From assembly GCF_002864685.1 (NCBI RefSeq), contig NZ_NMQZ01000006.1, positions 62,001 to 126,000 on the forward strand: a stretch of DNA of 64,000 bases. The letters run 5' to 3'. Shown in pieces: positions 18,581-26,700 of this stretch (within the stretch, counting starts at the first letter, position 1; each line of letters begins with the position of its first letter). The notes below the pieces were generated by a model. It was not told the origin of the DNA and did not search any database. It worked only from the letters and a program-made list of their open reading frames with translations. Both the position numbers and the translations under genes were made by a program. The DNA comes from Alloalcanivorax mobilis. GTDB taxonomy: Bacteria; Pseudomonadota; Gammaproteobacteria; Pseudomonadales; Alcanivoracaceae.

Positions 18581-18823
18581 ATGGCTGAACAGCAGCTGGA
18601 CGCGCGCCGTCTGCTTTGCCCGATGCCGGTGATCAAAACCCAGAATCGGGTGCGTGAACTGGAAAGGGGCGACATCCTGACGGTAACCTGCACCGATCCG
18701 GGGGCGCTCAACGACATTCCCGCCTGGTGCCGGATTAACGGCCATGAGGTCCTGGAGACGCGCGAGAGCGGCCATGATGTGCTGATCACGCTGCGTGTTG
18801 GTGAAGCTCGATCCGCACTTTAA
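18581..18823 (+). CDS. TusA/SirA-family sulfur carrier protein
   Basis: The 80-residue protein has the TusA signature LDARRLLCPMPVIKT, with the persulfide-carrying cysteine at C13 in CPMP. The length and the C-terminal LETRESGHDVLITLRV strand match the family. It follows the PP-loop gene by 2 nt, implying one transcript and a sulfur hand-off from this carrier to the PP-loop enzyme. It may be a dedicated paralogue rather than the housekeeping TusA of the mnm5s2U relay; I cannot tell without the rest of the genome. Confidence 0.9.
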   Translation: MAEQQLDARRLLCPMPVIKTQNRVRELERGDILTVTCTDPGALNDIPAWCRINGHEVLETRESGHDVLITLRVGEARSAL

Positions 18824-18844
18824 TGGTGCACTAACAGGCCATCG

Positions 18845-18874
18845 GCACCCATTTGGTGCGCACACCTCTGGTGC
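18845..18874 (+). promoter_or_regulatory. Tandem NtrC-binding sites upstream of glnA
   Basis: GCACCCATTTGGTGC (18845-18859) is a perfect dyad fitting the NtrC consensus GCACC-N5-GGTGC. An adjacent site, GCACACCTCTGGTGC (18860-18874), fits with one mismatch. They lie about 50-90 nt upstream of a sigma-54 promoter, a normal enhancer position. A further half site (GGTGCA) is at 18825-18830. Confidence 0.8.
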
Positions 18875-18921
18875 AGCGCACGGCTTGGGACGAAAATCCG
18901 GACAATGCGCCAAAAAAGGGC

Positions 18922-18937
18922 TGGCATACTAATTGCT
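18922..18937 (+). promoter_or_regulatory. Sigma-54 promoter of glnA
   Basis: TGGCATACTAATTGCT has the GG and GC dinucleotides separated by exactly 10 nt, as required for the -24/-12 elements recognised by RpoN. It lies about 110 nt before the glnA start and just downstream of NtrC dyads, so nitrogen limitation should switch it on through the NtrB/NtrC genes encoded 2.7 kb downstream. Confidence 0.85.
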
Positions 18938-19046
18938 CCCCTATTGGCGTCGCGGGCCTTCTGGCCCAGAATAGCGGCTCTTTGCGTGCCCGCTCCGGCG
19001 GCGGCGAGAAGCCAGACACATACCCGTTCCAGGAGGACGCTCAACA

Positions 19047-20453
19047 ATGTCTGAAAAGACGCTGAAACTGATCAAAGATAATGACGTGAAGTGGGTGGAC
19101 CTGCGTTTTACCGACAGCCATGGTAAAGAGCAGCACGTTACCATTCCGGTGGGCGAAATCGACGAAGACTTCTTCCAGGACGGTAAGATGTTCGACGGCT
19201 CCTCCATTGCCGGCTGGAAGGGGATCAACGAATCCGACATGATCCTGATGCCGGACGACGCCACCGCGGTGCTCGACCCGTTCACCGACGTCACCACCAT
19301 GAACCTGCGCTGCGACATCGTCGAGCCGACCACCATGCAGGGTTACGAGCGTGATCCGCGCTCCATCGCCCGTCGCGCCGAGGAATACCTGAAGTCCACC
19401 GGCATCGCGGATTCCGCGTTGTTTGGGCCGGAGCCGGAATTCTTCGTGTTCGATTCGGTGCAGTGGAAGTCCGACATGCAGGGCTCCATGTACAGCATCT
19501 ATTCCGAAGAAGCCGCCTGGGTGTCCGGCGACGACTTCGAGAAGAACAACATCGGTCACCGTCCCGGTGTGAAAGGCGGCTACTTCCCGGTTCCGCCGGT
19601 GGATTCGCTGCACGACCTGCGCGCCGCCATGTGTTCCGCCATGGAGCAGATGGGCCTGGTAATCGAAGTGCATCACCACGAAGTGGGCACCGCCGGCCAG
19701 TGTGAAATCGGTGTGGGCGCCAACACCCTGACCGCCAAGGCCGACGAAGTGCAGATCCTCAAGTACTGCGTGCACAACGTGGCCCACGCCTACGGCAAGA
19801 CCGCCACCTTCATGCCCAAGCCGCTGATCGGTGACAACGGCTCCGGTATGCACGTGCACATGTCGTTGTCCAAGGACGGTAAAAACCTGTTCGCCGGCGA
19901 CGGCTACGCGGGCCTGTCCGACGAGGCGCTGTTCTACATCGGCGGTATCATCAAACACGCCCGCGCCTTGAACGCCTTTACCAACGGTTCCACCAACTCC
20001 TACAAGCGTCTGGTGCCCGGCTTCGAAGCCCCGGTAATGCTGGCGTACTCCGCTCGCAACCGCTCCGCTTCCATTCGGATTCCGTGGGTAAGCAACCCGA
20101 AAGCGCGCCGCGTCGAGACTCGTTTCCCTGATCCGTCCGCCAACCCGTACCTGTGCTTCGCCGCGCTGATGATGGCCGGCCTGGACGGTATCAAGAACAA
20201 GATCCACCCCGGCGACGCCATGGACAAGGATCTCTACGATCTGCCCGCCGAGGAAGCCAAGGACATCCCCACCGTGTCTCACACCCTGACCATGGCCCTG
20301 GATGCTCTGGAAGCCGATTCCGACTTCCTGACCACCGGCGACGTGTTCACCAAGGACATGCTGGACGGCTACATTGACCTCAAGCGTGGCGAGATCGAGC
20401 GCCTGAACATGACCCCGCACCCGGTCGAGTTCGATATGTACTACAGCTGCTAA
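19047..20453 (+). CDS. glnA: Type I (GSI-beta) glutamine synthetase
   Basis: The 468-residue enzyme makes glutamine from glutamate, ammonia and ATP and forms a cytoplasmic dodecamer. Visible landmarks are [16 protein letters not shown] (about 51-66), the metal-binding PEPEFFVFD (about 128-136), the ATP-site segment GSGMHVHMS (about 266-274), NRSASIRIP (about 338-346) and the adenylylation site Y397 in [10 protein letters not shown]. The Tyr implies control by GlnE adenylylation. Transcription is probably NtrC/sigma-54 controlled, given the sites upstream. GGAGGA precedes the ATG by 10 nt. A terminator-like hairpin with T-run follows the stop. Confidence 0.98.
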   Translation: MSEKTLKLIKDNDVKWVDLRFTDSHGKEQHVTIPVGEIDEDFFQDGKMFDGSSIAGWKGINESDMILMPDDATAVLDPFTDVTTMNLRCDIVEPTTMQGYERDPRSIARRAEEYLKSTGIADSALFGPEPEFFVFDSVQWKSDMQGSMYSIYSEEAAWVSGDDFEKNNIGHRPGVKGGYFPVPPVDSLHDLRAAMCSAMEQMGLVIEVHHHEVGTAGQCEIGVGANTLTAKADEVQILKYCVHNVAHAYGKTATFMPKPLIGDNGSGMHVHMSLSKDGKNLFAGDGYAGLSDEALFYIGGIIKHARALNAFTNGSTNSYKRLVPGFEAPVMLAYSARNRSASIRIPWVSNPKARRVETRFPDPSANPYLCFAALMMAGLDGIKNKIHPGDAMDKDLYDLPAEEAKDIPTVSHTLTMALDALEADSDFLTTGDVFTKDMLDGYIDLKRGEIERLNMTPHPVEFDMYYSC

Positions 20454-20469
20454 ACACCGGCAGTGCTTC

Positions 20470-20500
20470 ACAAAAAACCCGCTTCGGCGGTTTTTTTTGT
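20470..20500. terminator. Bidirectional terminator after glnA
   Basis: AAAAAACCCGC-TTCG-GCGGTTTTTTTT forms a hairpin with one mismatch, flanked by an A-run on the left and a T-run on the right, 17 nt after the glnA stop. It should separate glnA from the DUF4124-ntrBC genes at least partly. Confidence 0.85.
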
Positions 20501-20514
20501 GGGCGCCTTCCCTG

Positions 20515-20653
20515 GCCCCCTCTCCCCAACCCCTCTCCCGCAAGGGGAGAGGGGCTAAAAATCGTGCTCTGGAACGTTGCGAACGGCAGGTCATGATGGC
20601 GTGTTTTGGTGAGTCCCCTCTCCCCTTGCGGGAGAGGGACAGGGAGAGGGGGC
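20515..20653. repeat. MITE-like element with about 39-nt terminal inverted repeats
   Basis: The left end (20515-20554) and right end (20615-20653) are near-perfect inverted copies, each made of GCCCCCTCTCCC..CCCTCTCCCGCAAGGGG. A 60-nt non-coding spacer separates them. Each arm is itself a hairpin (CTCTCCC-GCAA-GGGGAGAG). It has no coding capacity. Together with the terminator it fills the 358-nt gap between glnA and the DUF4124 gene. Confidence 0.8.
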
Positions 20654-20811
20654 TGTGGGCCGGCCATGTGAAGCCTGATCATTTAACCGCGCCAGCCCGG
20701 CCGGCTGCGCCTGTGCCCGCAAAAGCCAGCCTCTCGTCTTGCGCGCGCCCCCCCCTTTCATTCCCGCTCCCCTGGCGGCAGAATCAAAGCAACCCGTTGA
20801 AAGGACCGCCG

Positions 20812-21540
20812 ATGCGAGTTTGTCTGATCTTTCTGCTGTTGCTGGGCTTGTCGCCCGCCTGGGCCGACGAAGCGTCCGGTCGTGACGACACCATTTACCG
20901 TACCACCGACAAAAACGGCAACGTGGTCTTCACCGATAATCCCGCCGACAAAAGCCGCGCCGAACCGGTGCGGTTGCGCGAGCCCAATACCGTGCCGATG
21001 AAAGCACCGTTGCCGGTGGGCGAGCCGAAGGCCGCCGATGACAAGCAGCAGCCGGCCTTTCAGGGCTATCAGCGGCTCGCCATCACCAGCCCCGAGGATC
21101 AAGCCACGGTGCGCAATCCTTCCTCTCCGGTGCCGGTGCGGATATCGCTGGAGCCGGCACTGCGGGATGGCCACCGTCTGGTGGTGCTGGATAACGGCAC
21201 CCCGCTGCAGGGCCAGGCGTTGGAGAACCCGAACCGGGGCAGCCACACTCTTCAGGTCGAGGTGCGCGATGCCAGCGGTGCCAGCGTGGCCCGCTCCGAG
21301 CCGGTGGTGATCTATGTGCACCGCACCAGCGTTTCCCAGCAGGGCCGCGCCAGCGGCGGCTCCGGCGTGGCCACCTATGGCGCCCCAGCGCGTCTGGGCA
21401 GCCCGGCCAGCGTTGGCGGCGCCGCCCGCTTCGGGGCCCCGGCCACCACCGGTCCGCCGGCCACGCCCGGGCGCGCCGCCACGCCGTCGTCGGTGGGCGG
21501 AGCGTCTTCCTCTTCTTCCTCGTCTTCCTCCTCCCGATGA
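20812..21540 (+). CDS. DUF4124 domain exported protein
   Basis: The 242-residue protein has a signal peptide (1-20, ending AWA) and a DUF4124 domain (about 26-60: IYRTTDKNGNVVFTDNP). A beta-rich middle (about 85-170, with ITSPEDQATVRNPSSPVPVRI and YVHRTS) follows. The C-terminal 70 residues are low complexity, with A/G/P/T repeats and a terminal tract of ten Ser encoded by mixed TCT/TCC/TCG codons. The gene commonly sits between glnA and ntrB in pseudomonads and relatives. Its function is unknown. The start is chosen at the signal peptide; GAAAGGA is upstream. Confidence 0.82.
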   Translation: MRVCLIFLLLLGLSPAWADEASGRDDTIYRTTDKNGNVVFTDNPADKSRAEPVRLREPNTVPMKAPLPVGEPKAADDKQQPAFQGYQRLAITSPEDQATVRNPSSPVPVRISLEPALRDGHRLVVLDNGTPLQGQALENPNRGSHTLQVEVRDASGASVARSEPVVIYVHRTSVSQQGRASGGSGVATYGAPARLGSPASVGGAARFGAPATTGPPATPGRAATPSSVGGASSSSSSSSSSR

Positions 21541-21695
21541 GCCTGTTTAAATAGCGCTTGCACCATAATGGGGCAATGCCCCATCGTGGACCTTGTTTCG
21601 CACCGCGGTCGCGGTGATTCCCATGCGCACAAGCCCGATTCCGGCCCTGTCGTGGGTGGCCTGATAATTGCTTATGCCCTGTTATGGGCCGACTT

Positions 21696-22793
21696 ATGAC
21701 CAACGACACGATATTGCAAAAACGCTTGCTGGATCACCTGCGCACGGCGGTGGTGATGCTCGACGCGGAGTTGCTGGTGCGCTACCTGAATCCGGCGGCG
21801 GAGATGCTGCTCTCCACCAGTGCGTCCAGGGTAGTGGGGCAGCCTCTGCCGGATTACTTTTTTGATGACCTGGATGCCCGTGGCGCCCTGAAACAGTGCA
21901 TTGAGGAAGGCCACCCGTTCACCCGGCGAGAGGCCCGGCTTAACGTGGCGCCCGGCCAGCAAGCGATGGTCGATTACAGCGTCAGCCCGATCCACGAGCC
22001 CGGCCAGGCGATGGCGCTGCTGATTGAAATGCAGTCGCTGGATCGCCTGCTGCGCATCACCCGCGAAGACGCGCTGATGCATAGCCATCAGGCCACACGG
22101 GCGTTGGTGCGTGGTGTCGCCCATGAAATCAAAAACCCGCTGGGGGGCATTCGCGGCGCGGCGCAGTTGTTGGAGCGCGCTCTGCCGGACCCGGAACTGG
22201 CCGAGTACACCCGCGTGATTATCGACGAGGCGGATCGCCTGCGTTCGGTGGCGGATCGCATGCTCGGACCGCGCAAGCCGCCGGCGTTCGCACCGGTCAA
22301 CGTACACGAGTGCCTGGAGCATGTGCGGCAACTGTTGCTGGCGGAGTACCCGCAAGGGGTGCTGCTGCGTCGCGATTACGACGTCAGTCTGCCGGACGTG
22401 ATGGCCGATCGGGATCAACTGATCCAGGTGCTGCTGAATCTGATGCGCAACGCCATTCAGGCGCTGCTGGAAGCCCACGTGGCGGACGCCCGGGTGATCA
22501 TGCGCACCCGCGTGTTGCGACAGTTCACCATCGGCGCGCAACGCCACCGGCTGGTGCTGCGCTTGGACATCGAAGACAACGGTCCAGGCATCGCCGAGGA
22601 CCTGCAAGAAACGCTTTTCTATCCCATGGTCAGCGGCCGCGCCAACGGTTCGGGTCTGGGGTTGTCCATCGCGCAGTCGATCATCAGCCAGCACCAGGGG
22701 CTGATCGAATGCGAGAGCGAGCCCGGACGCACCCTGTTCAGTCTGCTGCTGCCCATGGAATCGCTGGATACAACGGAGAGTAATGGACCATGA
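21696..22793 (+). CDS. glnL: Nitrogen regulation sensor kinase NtrB (GlnL)
   Basis: The 365-residue soluble histidine kinase has an N-terminal PAS domain (about 10-115), an H-box RGVAHEIKNPLGGIRGAAQLLE with the phosphorylated His at about 143, and a HATPase_c domain with N box (LMRNAIQA), G1 DIEDNGPGIAE and G2 GSGLGLSIA. It autophosphorylates under nitrogen limitation under control of PII protein and feeds NtrC. An alternative Met lies 12 nt upstream (21684); I prefer 21696 because family members usually begin just before the LLDHL helix. Its stop overlaps ntrC as ATGA. Confidence 0.95.
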   Translation: MTNDTILQKRLLDHLRTAVVMLDAELLVRYLNPAAEMLLSTSASRVVGQPLPDYFFDDLDARGALKQCIEEGHPFTRREARLNVAPGQQAMVDYSVSPIHEPGQAMALLIEMQSLDRLLRITREDALMHSHQATRALVRGVAHEIKNPLGGIRGAAQLLERALPDPELAEYTRVIIDEADRLRSVADRMLGPRKPPAFAPVNVHECLEHVRQLLLAEYPQGVLLRRDYDVSLPDVMADRDQLIQVLLNLMRNAIQALLEAHVADARVIMRTRVLRQFTIGAQRHRLVLRLDIEDNGPGIAEDLQETLFYPMVSGRANGSGLGLSIAQSIISQHQGLIECESEPGRTLFSLLLPMESLDTTESNGP

Positions 22794-24214
22794 CGGCAAC
22801 CATCTGGGTGATCGACGACGACCGCTCCATACGCTGGGTGCTGGAAAAAGCGCTCAGCCAGGAGGGTTTCCAACTCGCCTGCTTCGAGGACGCCGATGAG
22901 GCTCTGAACAAACTCGATGAGGGCGCTCCGGAACCGGACGTACTGATTTCCGATGTGCGCATGCCCGGCACCGACGGCCTGCGCATGCTGAAAATCCTCC
23001 AGCGCAACAACCCCAATCTGCCGGTCATTATCATGACCGCGCACTCGGATCTGGATTCGGCGGTGGCGTCTTATCAGGGCGGGGCGTTCGAGTATTTGCC
23101 CAAACCCTTTGATGTGGACGAAGCGGTGGCATTGGTGAAGCGGGGGATCAAGCACCGCAAGGAGACCGAAGAGGAATTCGTCGCACCGCCCCCGGAAACG
23201 CCCACCGAAATCATCGGCGAAGCGCCGGCCATGCAGGAAGTGTTTCGCGCCATCGGCCGGCTCAGCCATTCCAACGTGACGGTGCTGATCAATGGCCAGT
23301 CCGGCACCGGTAAGGAACTGGTGGCGCGAGCGCTGCACCGCCACTCCATGCGCCGCGAGAAGAATTTCGTGGCGCTGAACATGGCGGCGATCCCCAAGGA
23401 TCTGATCGAATCGGAATTGTTCGGCCACGAGAAGGGCGCGTTCACCGGCGCCAACAGCCAGCGGGTCGGGCGCTTCGAACAATCCAACGGCGGCACCCTG
23501 TTTCTCGATGAAATCGGCGACATGCCCCTGGAGGCACAGACCCGTTTACTGCGTGTGCTGCAAGAAAGCGAATTCTACCGGGTCGGCGGCACCACACCGA
23601 TTCACGTTGACGTGCGCATTATCGCCGCCACCCACCAGGACCTGGAAAAACTGGTGCACGAAGGGGACTTCCGAGAGGATTTGTTCCACCGCATCAACGT
23701 GATCCGCATCCACATTCCCAAGCTCGCCGAGCGCCGCGAGGACATTCCGCGCCTGGCCGGTTATTTTCTGCAGCACGCCGCCAGTGAATTGGGGGTGGAG
23801 CCCAAGGTGCTGCACAAAGACACGGAAAAATACCTGGCCACCATGGCCTGGCCCGGCAACGTGCGGCAACTGGAAAACACTTGCCGTTGGCTCACGGTGA
23901 TGGCCTCCGGCCGCGAAGTATTGGTGGATGACCTGCCCCCGGAACTGCGCCAAAGCGCCAGCAAACCGGCGGAAGCCGGCGGCGACTGGCTGAAATCCCT
24001 GCGCCACTGGGCCGACCGTGCCCTGGCCCGTGGCGACCGCGGCATCCTCGACCAGGCGGTGCCCGCCTTCGAACGCACCATGATCGAAATCGCCCTGCAA
24101 CACACCGGCGGCCGCAAACGCGACGCCGCCGCCCTGCTCGGCTGGGGCCGCAACACCCTGACCCGCAAGATCAAGGAGTTGGATATGGAAGCGGAATTCA
24201 GCGGCGAGGATTGA
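22790..24214 (+). CDS. glnG: Nitrogen regulation response regulator NtrC (GlnG)
   Basis: The 474-residue sigma-54 activator has a receiver domain (1-120; phosphoacceptor D55 in VLISDVRMPGTDG), an AAA+ domain (about 140-380) with Walker A NGQSGTGKEL, the sigma-54 loop ESELFGHEKGAFTGA and Walker B GGTLFLDEIGDM, and a Fis-type helix-turn-helix (about 430-470, GGRKRDAAALLGWGRNTLTRKI). It should bind the NtrC dyads found upstream of glnA. The start overlaps the ntrB stop by 4 nt. A heptamer-armed element begins 8 nt after its stop. Confidence 0.97.
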   Translation: MTATIWVIDDDRSIRWVLEKALSQEGFQLACFEDADEALNKLDEGAPEPDVLISDVRMPGTDGLRMLKILQRNNPNLPVIIMTAHSDLDSAVASYQGGAFEYLPKPFDVDEAVALVKRGIKHRKETEEEFVAPPPETPTEIIGEAPAMQEVFRAIGRLSHSNVTVLINGQSGTGKELVARALHRHSMRREKNFVALNMAAIPKDLIESELFGHEKGAFTGANSQRVGRFEQSNGGTLFLDEIGDMPLEAQTRLLRVLQESEFYRVGGTTPIHVDVRIIAATHQDLEKLVHEGDFREDLFHRINVIRIHIPKLAERREDIPRLAGYFLQHAASELGVEPKVLHKDTEKYLATMAWPGNVRQLENTCRWLTVMASGREVLVDDLPPELRQSASKPAEAGGDWLKSLRHWADRALARGDRGILDQAVPAFERTMIEIALQHTGGRKRDAAALLGWGRNTLTRKIKELDMEAEFSGED

Positions 24215-24222
24215 AAAGGGAG

Positions 24223-24384
24223 GTTGAAAGTTAAAAGTTAAAAGTTAAAAGTTAAAGGCGCGTTTCTGGGCTATTGCAGGGTGAAGAGGCCGTGCACGCG
24301 AACCGGAAGATTGCTCTTTGTCATCAGCCGCGTGCCCCTTCTATCAACGCAGCCGCCTTCAACTTTTAACTTTTAACTTTCAAC
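24223..24384. repeat. Heptamer-armed inverted element 5 (GTTAAAA type)
   Basis: The left arm is GTTGAAA, GTTAAAA three times and GTTAAAG (24223-24257), then GCGCG. The right arm is CTTCAAC, TTTTAAC twice and TTTCAAC (24357-24384), exactly the inverted units. The core is about 100 nt with no coding capacity. The arm-to-core junction GGCGCG is the same as in the GATTCAG element at 3891-4044, although the heptamer differs completely. Confidence 0.85.
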
Positions 24385-24454
24385 CCGATCCACCCCCTTG
24401 CACCTCCGCCGTCGCGGACTATGCTGTTGCGGTGTTTTCCGTCGGATCGCCGCC

Positions 24455-25378
24455 ATGCCTTTGTTTCCCCCGATCGAGCCCTACCATCGCGAGCATCTGA
24501 ATGTCGGCGATGGCCATTCACTGTATGTCGAACAAAGCGGCAATCCGCGCGGCGAGCCGGTGGTGGCCTTGCACGGCGGTCCGGGCGGCGGCAGTTCGCC
24601 GTTGCTGCGCCGGCTGTTCGATCCCCAGCGCTACCGTATCGTGGTGTTCGATCAGCGCGGCGCCGGGCGCAGCAAGCCCTACGCCACCACCCACGCCAAC
24701 ACGCTGCCGCATCTGGTCGCGGACATCGAGCGCATTCGCGAGCATTTGCGCGTGCCGCGCTGGGCCCTGGTGCTGGGCGGTTCCTGGGGGGTGACGTTGG
24801 CGTTGTCCTACGCGCTGGCTTACCCGGCGGCGGTGGGCGCGCTGGTGTTGCGCGGCGTGTTTCTGTGCCGCCAGCAGGATCAGGACTGGCTCTACACCGA
24901 GCACGGCGCGGCGCGTTTCCGGCCGGATGGCTGGCAACGTCTGTTGGATGCGTTGCCCGAAGGCGAGGGCACCCTGTTGCAGCGCTATCAGCGCGCGCTG
25001 GATGGCGCCGGCCCGGACAGTGAACGGCTGGCGCGAGAGTGGACCTTCTGGGAGGCGAGCCTGTCGACGCTGGTGCCGCCGCCACACATCAATGTGGACC
25101 ACAACGCCGGCGCCATGGCGAGCCTGGAGATTCACTACTTTCTCAATGGCGGCTTTCTTGATCGACCCTTGCTGCCCCGTTGTCCCGCCATTGAGTGCCC
25201 GGTGGAGATCGTGCACGGCCGCTACGACATGGTCTGCCCGCCGGAGCAGGCCTGGCTGTTGCACCAGGCGTTGCCGCACAGCCGCCTCAACTGGGTGGAC
25301 GCGGCCGGCCACTCCAGCGCCGAGCCCGCCATCAGCGATGCACTGGTGCAGGCGGTTCAGCGCCTTGGCGATTATTAA
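24455..25378 (+). CDS. pip: Proline iminopeptidase
   Basis: The 307-residue alpha/beta-hydrolase (S33 family) removes N-terminal proline from peptides. The oxyanion motif HGGPGGGSS is near 37-45, the nucleophile elbow GGSWGVTLALSYA near 107-119, the late acid in HGRYDMVCPPEQA near 250-262 and the His in DAAGHSSAEPA near 281-291. The N-terminal EPYHREHLNVGDGHSLYVEQSGNP is typical. A cytoplasmic location is likely because no signal is present. The start at 24455 is chosen because the upstream extension is Arg/Cys-rich and lacks similarity. It is convergent with the polyene cluster. Confidence 0.93.
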   Translation: MPLFPPIEPYHREHLNVGDGHSLYVEQSGNPRGEPVVALHGGPGGGSSPLLRRLFDPQRYRIVVFDQRGAGRSKPYATTHANTLPHLVADIERIREHLRVPRWALVLGGSWGVTLALSYALAYPAAVGALVLRGVFLCRQQDQDWLYTEHGAARFRPDGWQRLLDALPEGEGTLLQRYQRALDGAGPDSERLAREWTFWEASLSTLVPPPHINVDHNAGAMASLEIHYFLNGGFLDRPLLPRCPAIECPVEIVHGRYDMVCPPEQAWLLHQALPHSRLNWVDAAGHSSAEPAISDALVQAVQRLGDY

Positions 25379-25519
25379 ACAGGGAAAGGGCGACACAACA
25401 AGGAGGCGCTCCAGATCGGCCTCAGCAATTCCGTTACGTCGAGTTGTCCATTCTGGTGACTTTTTTGATCTGGCGTGTTGCGCGCAGCGCGAAGCTTGCC
25501 GCGTGTCAGCGTGCCAGCC

Positions 25520-26257
25520 TCAGCACAAACCGCCGTTCACCGCGATCACCTGGCGGGTGATGTAGCCGGCCTCTTCGCTGAGCAGAAAGGCGACGGTGGC
25601 GGCCACTTCCTCCGGGCGACCCAGGCGGTTGGCGGGAATCGCTTTGAGAATATCGCGCACCGGCAGGTCGTCGGTCATGTCGGTTTCGATCAGGCCCGGC
25701 GCCACGCAGTTCACCGTGATGCGGCGTTTGCCCAGTTCCACTGCGAGTGCCTTGGCGGCGCCGATCAGGCCGGCCTTGGCGGCGCTGTAATTGACCTGGC
25801 CGCGGTTGCCGATCATTCCCGATACCGACGACAGCACCACGATGCGCCCCGGCGCGCGCCGTTGGATCATCGGCATCACCAGGGGATGGAGGACGTTATA
25901 GAAACCGTCCAGATTGGTGTGCACGACCCGGTCCCAGTCGTCTTCGCTGAGCGCCGGAAACGGTTTGTCTTCGCTCAGGCCAGCGTTGCAGACCACTCCG
26001 TAATAGGCGCCGTGGGCGTCCACATCCGCTTCCAGGGCGGCGCGGGTGGCGGCGCGGTCGGCGATGTCGAAGGCCAGGGTGCGCGCCTGGCCACCGGCGT
26101 CGCGCACCGCCGTGGCGACCTGCTCGGCCTGTTCCGCCTGTTGCCGGTAATGGATCACCAGGGTGTAGCCCAGGGCGCCCAGGCGCAGGGCAATGGCGCG
26201 GCCAATGCCGCGGCTGGCGCCGGTCACCAGCACGCGCAGTGCGCTTGGATCGGTCAT
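25520..26257 (-). CDS. Aryl polyene cluster 3-oxoacyl-ACP reductase (FabG-like)
   Basis: The 245-residue short-chain dehydrogenase reduces the beta-keto intermediate during polyene chain growth, using NADPH (ApeQ-type role). The cofactor motif TGASRGIGRA is at residues 13-22, NAG near 91-93, the catalytic Ser in VLSSVSG near 143, and YSAAK around 156-160. Its start overlaps the upstream dehydratase stop as ATGA. It is the last gene of the cluster in this window. A second ketosynthase gene that often follows in such clusters is absent, as pip's 3' end lies 141 nt beyond. Confidence 0.9.
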   Translation of the reverse strand: MTDPSALRVLVTGASRGIGRAIALRLGALGYTLVIHYRQQAEQAEQVATAVRDAGGQARTLAFDIADRAATRAALEADVDAHGAYYGVVCNAGLSEDKPFPALSEDDWDRVVHTNLDGFYNVLHPLVMPMIQRRAPGRIVVLSSVSGMIGNRGQVNYSAAKAGLIGAAKALAVELGKRRITVNCVAPGLIETDMTDDLPVRDILKAIPANRLGRPEEVAATVAFLLSEEAGYITRQVIAVNGGLC

Positions 26258-26700
26258 CGCGTTGCTCCATCGGTTTGCGGGGCGGGCCGGTAGACGTTGA
26301 GGCGGGCGCTGGCATGAATGCCTTCACCGCTGAGCAGGCAGTCGAACACCGCCATGCCGGTGTCTTCACCGAGCACCTGGCTGACGCTCACCCGCAGGCT
26401 GGCACCGACGGTGAAATACGGCACATCGCACTGATAGCGGCGAGTACCGAGCAAAAAGCCCGGCGTCACCGGTTGCCGGCGCTGGCGGGCGCGCAGGCCG
26501 CCGAGCGCCGCCACCGCCTGGCTCATGTATTCCAGGCCCACCCAGGCGGGCACCCGGTCGCCGTGGTTGTACAGGCCATCGGCGCGCACTGTCAGCCGGG
26601 CATGAAGGTGGGCCTCGCCGGCGTCCTCGATGTGTTCCAGCAGCACCAGATCACCCTGGTGCGGGATCAGTTCAGCGACCGGCGGTAACGCGGTGCTCAT
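26254..26700 (-). CDS. ApeP-type hotdog dehydratase of the polyene cluster
   Basis: The 148-residue protein resembles the ApeP 3-hydroxyacyl-ACP dehydratase. It has VAELIPHQGDLVLLEHIEDAG at the start with the catalytic His in PHQG (about residue 14), WVGLEYMSQAVAALGG near 53-68 with the partner acidic residue, and a FLLGTRRYQC strand. It dehydrates intermediates in trans to leave conjugated double bonds. The start at 26700 overlaps the ketosynthase stop by 4 nt, and upstream in-frame sequence is a shadow of the ketosynthase. Confidence 0.88.
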   Translation of the reverse strand: MSTALPPVAELIPHQGDLVLLEHIEDAGEAHLHARLTVRADGLYNHGDRVPAWVGLEYMSQAVAALGGLRARQRRQPVTPGFLLGTRRYQCDVPYFTVGASLRVSVSQVLGEDTGMAVFDCLLSGEGIHASARLNVYRPAPQTDGATR

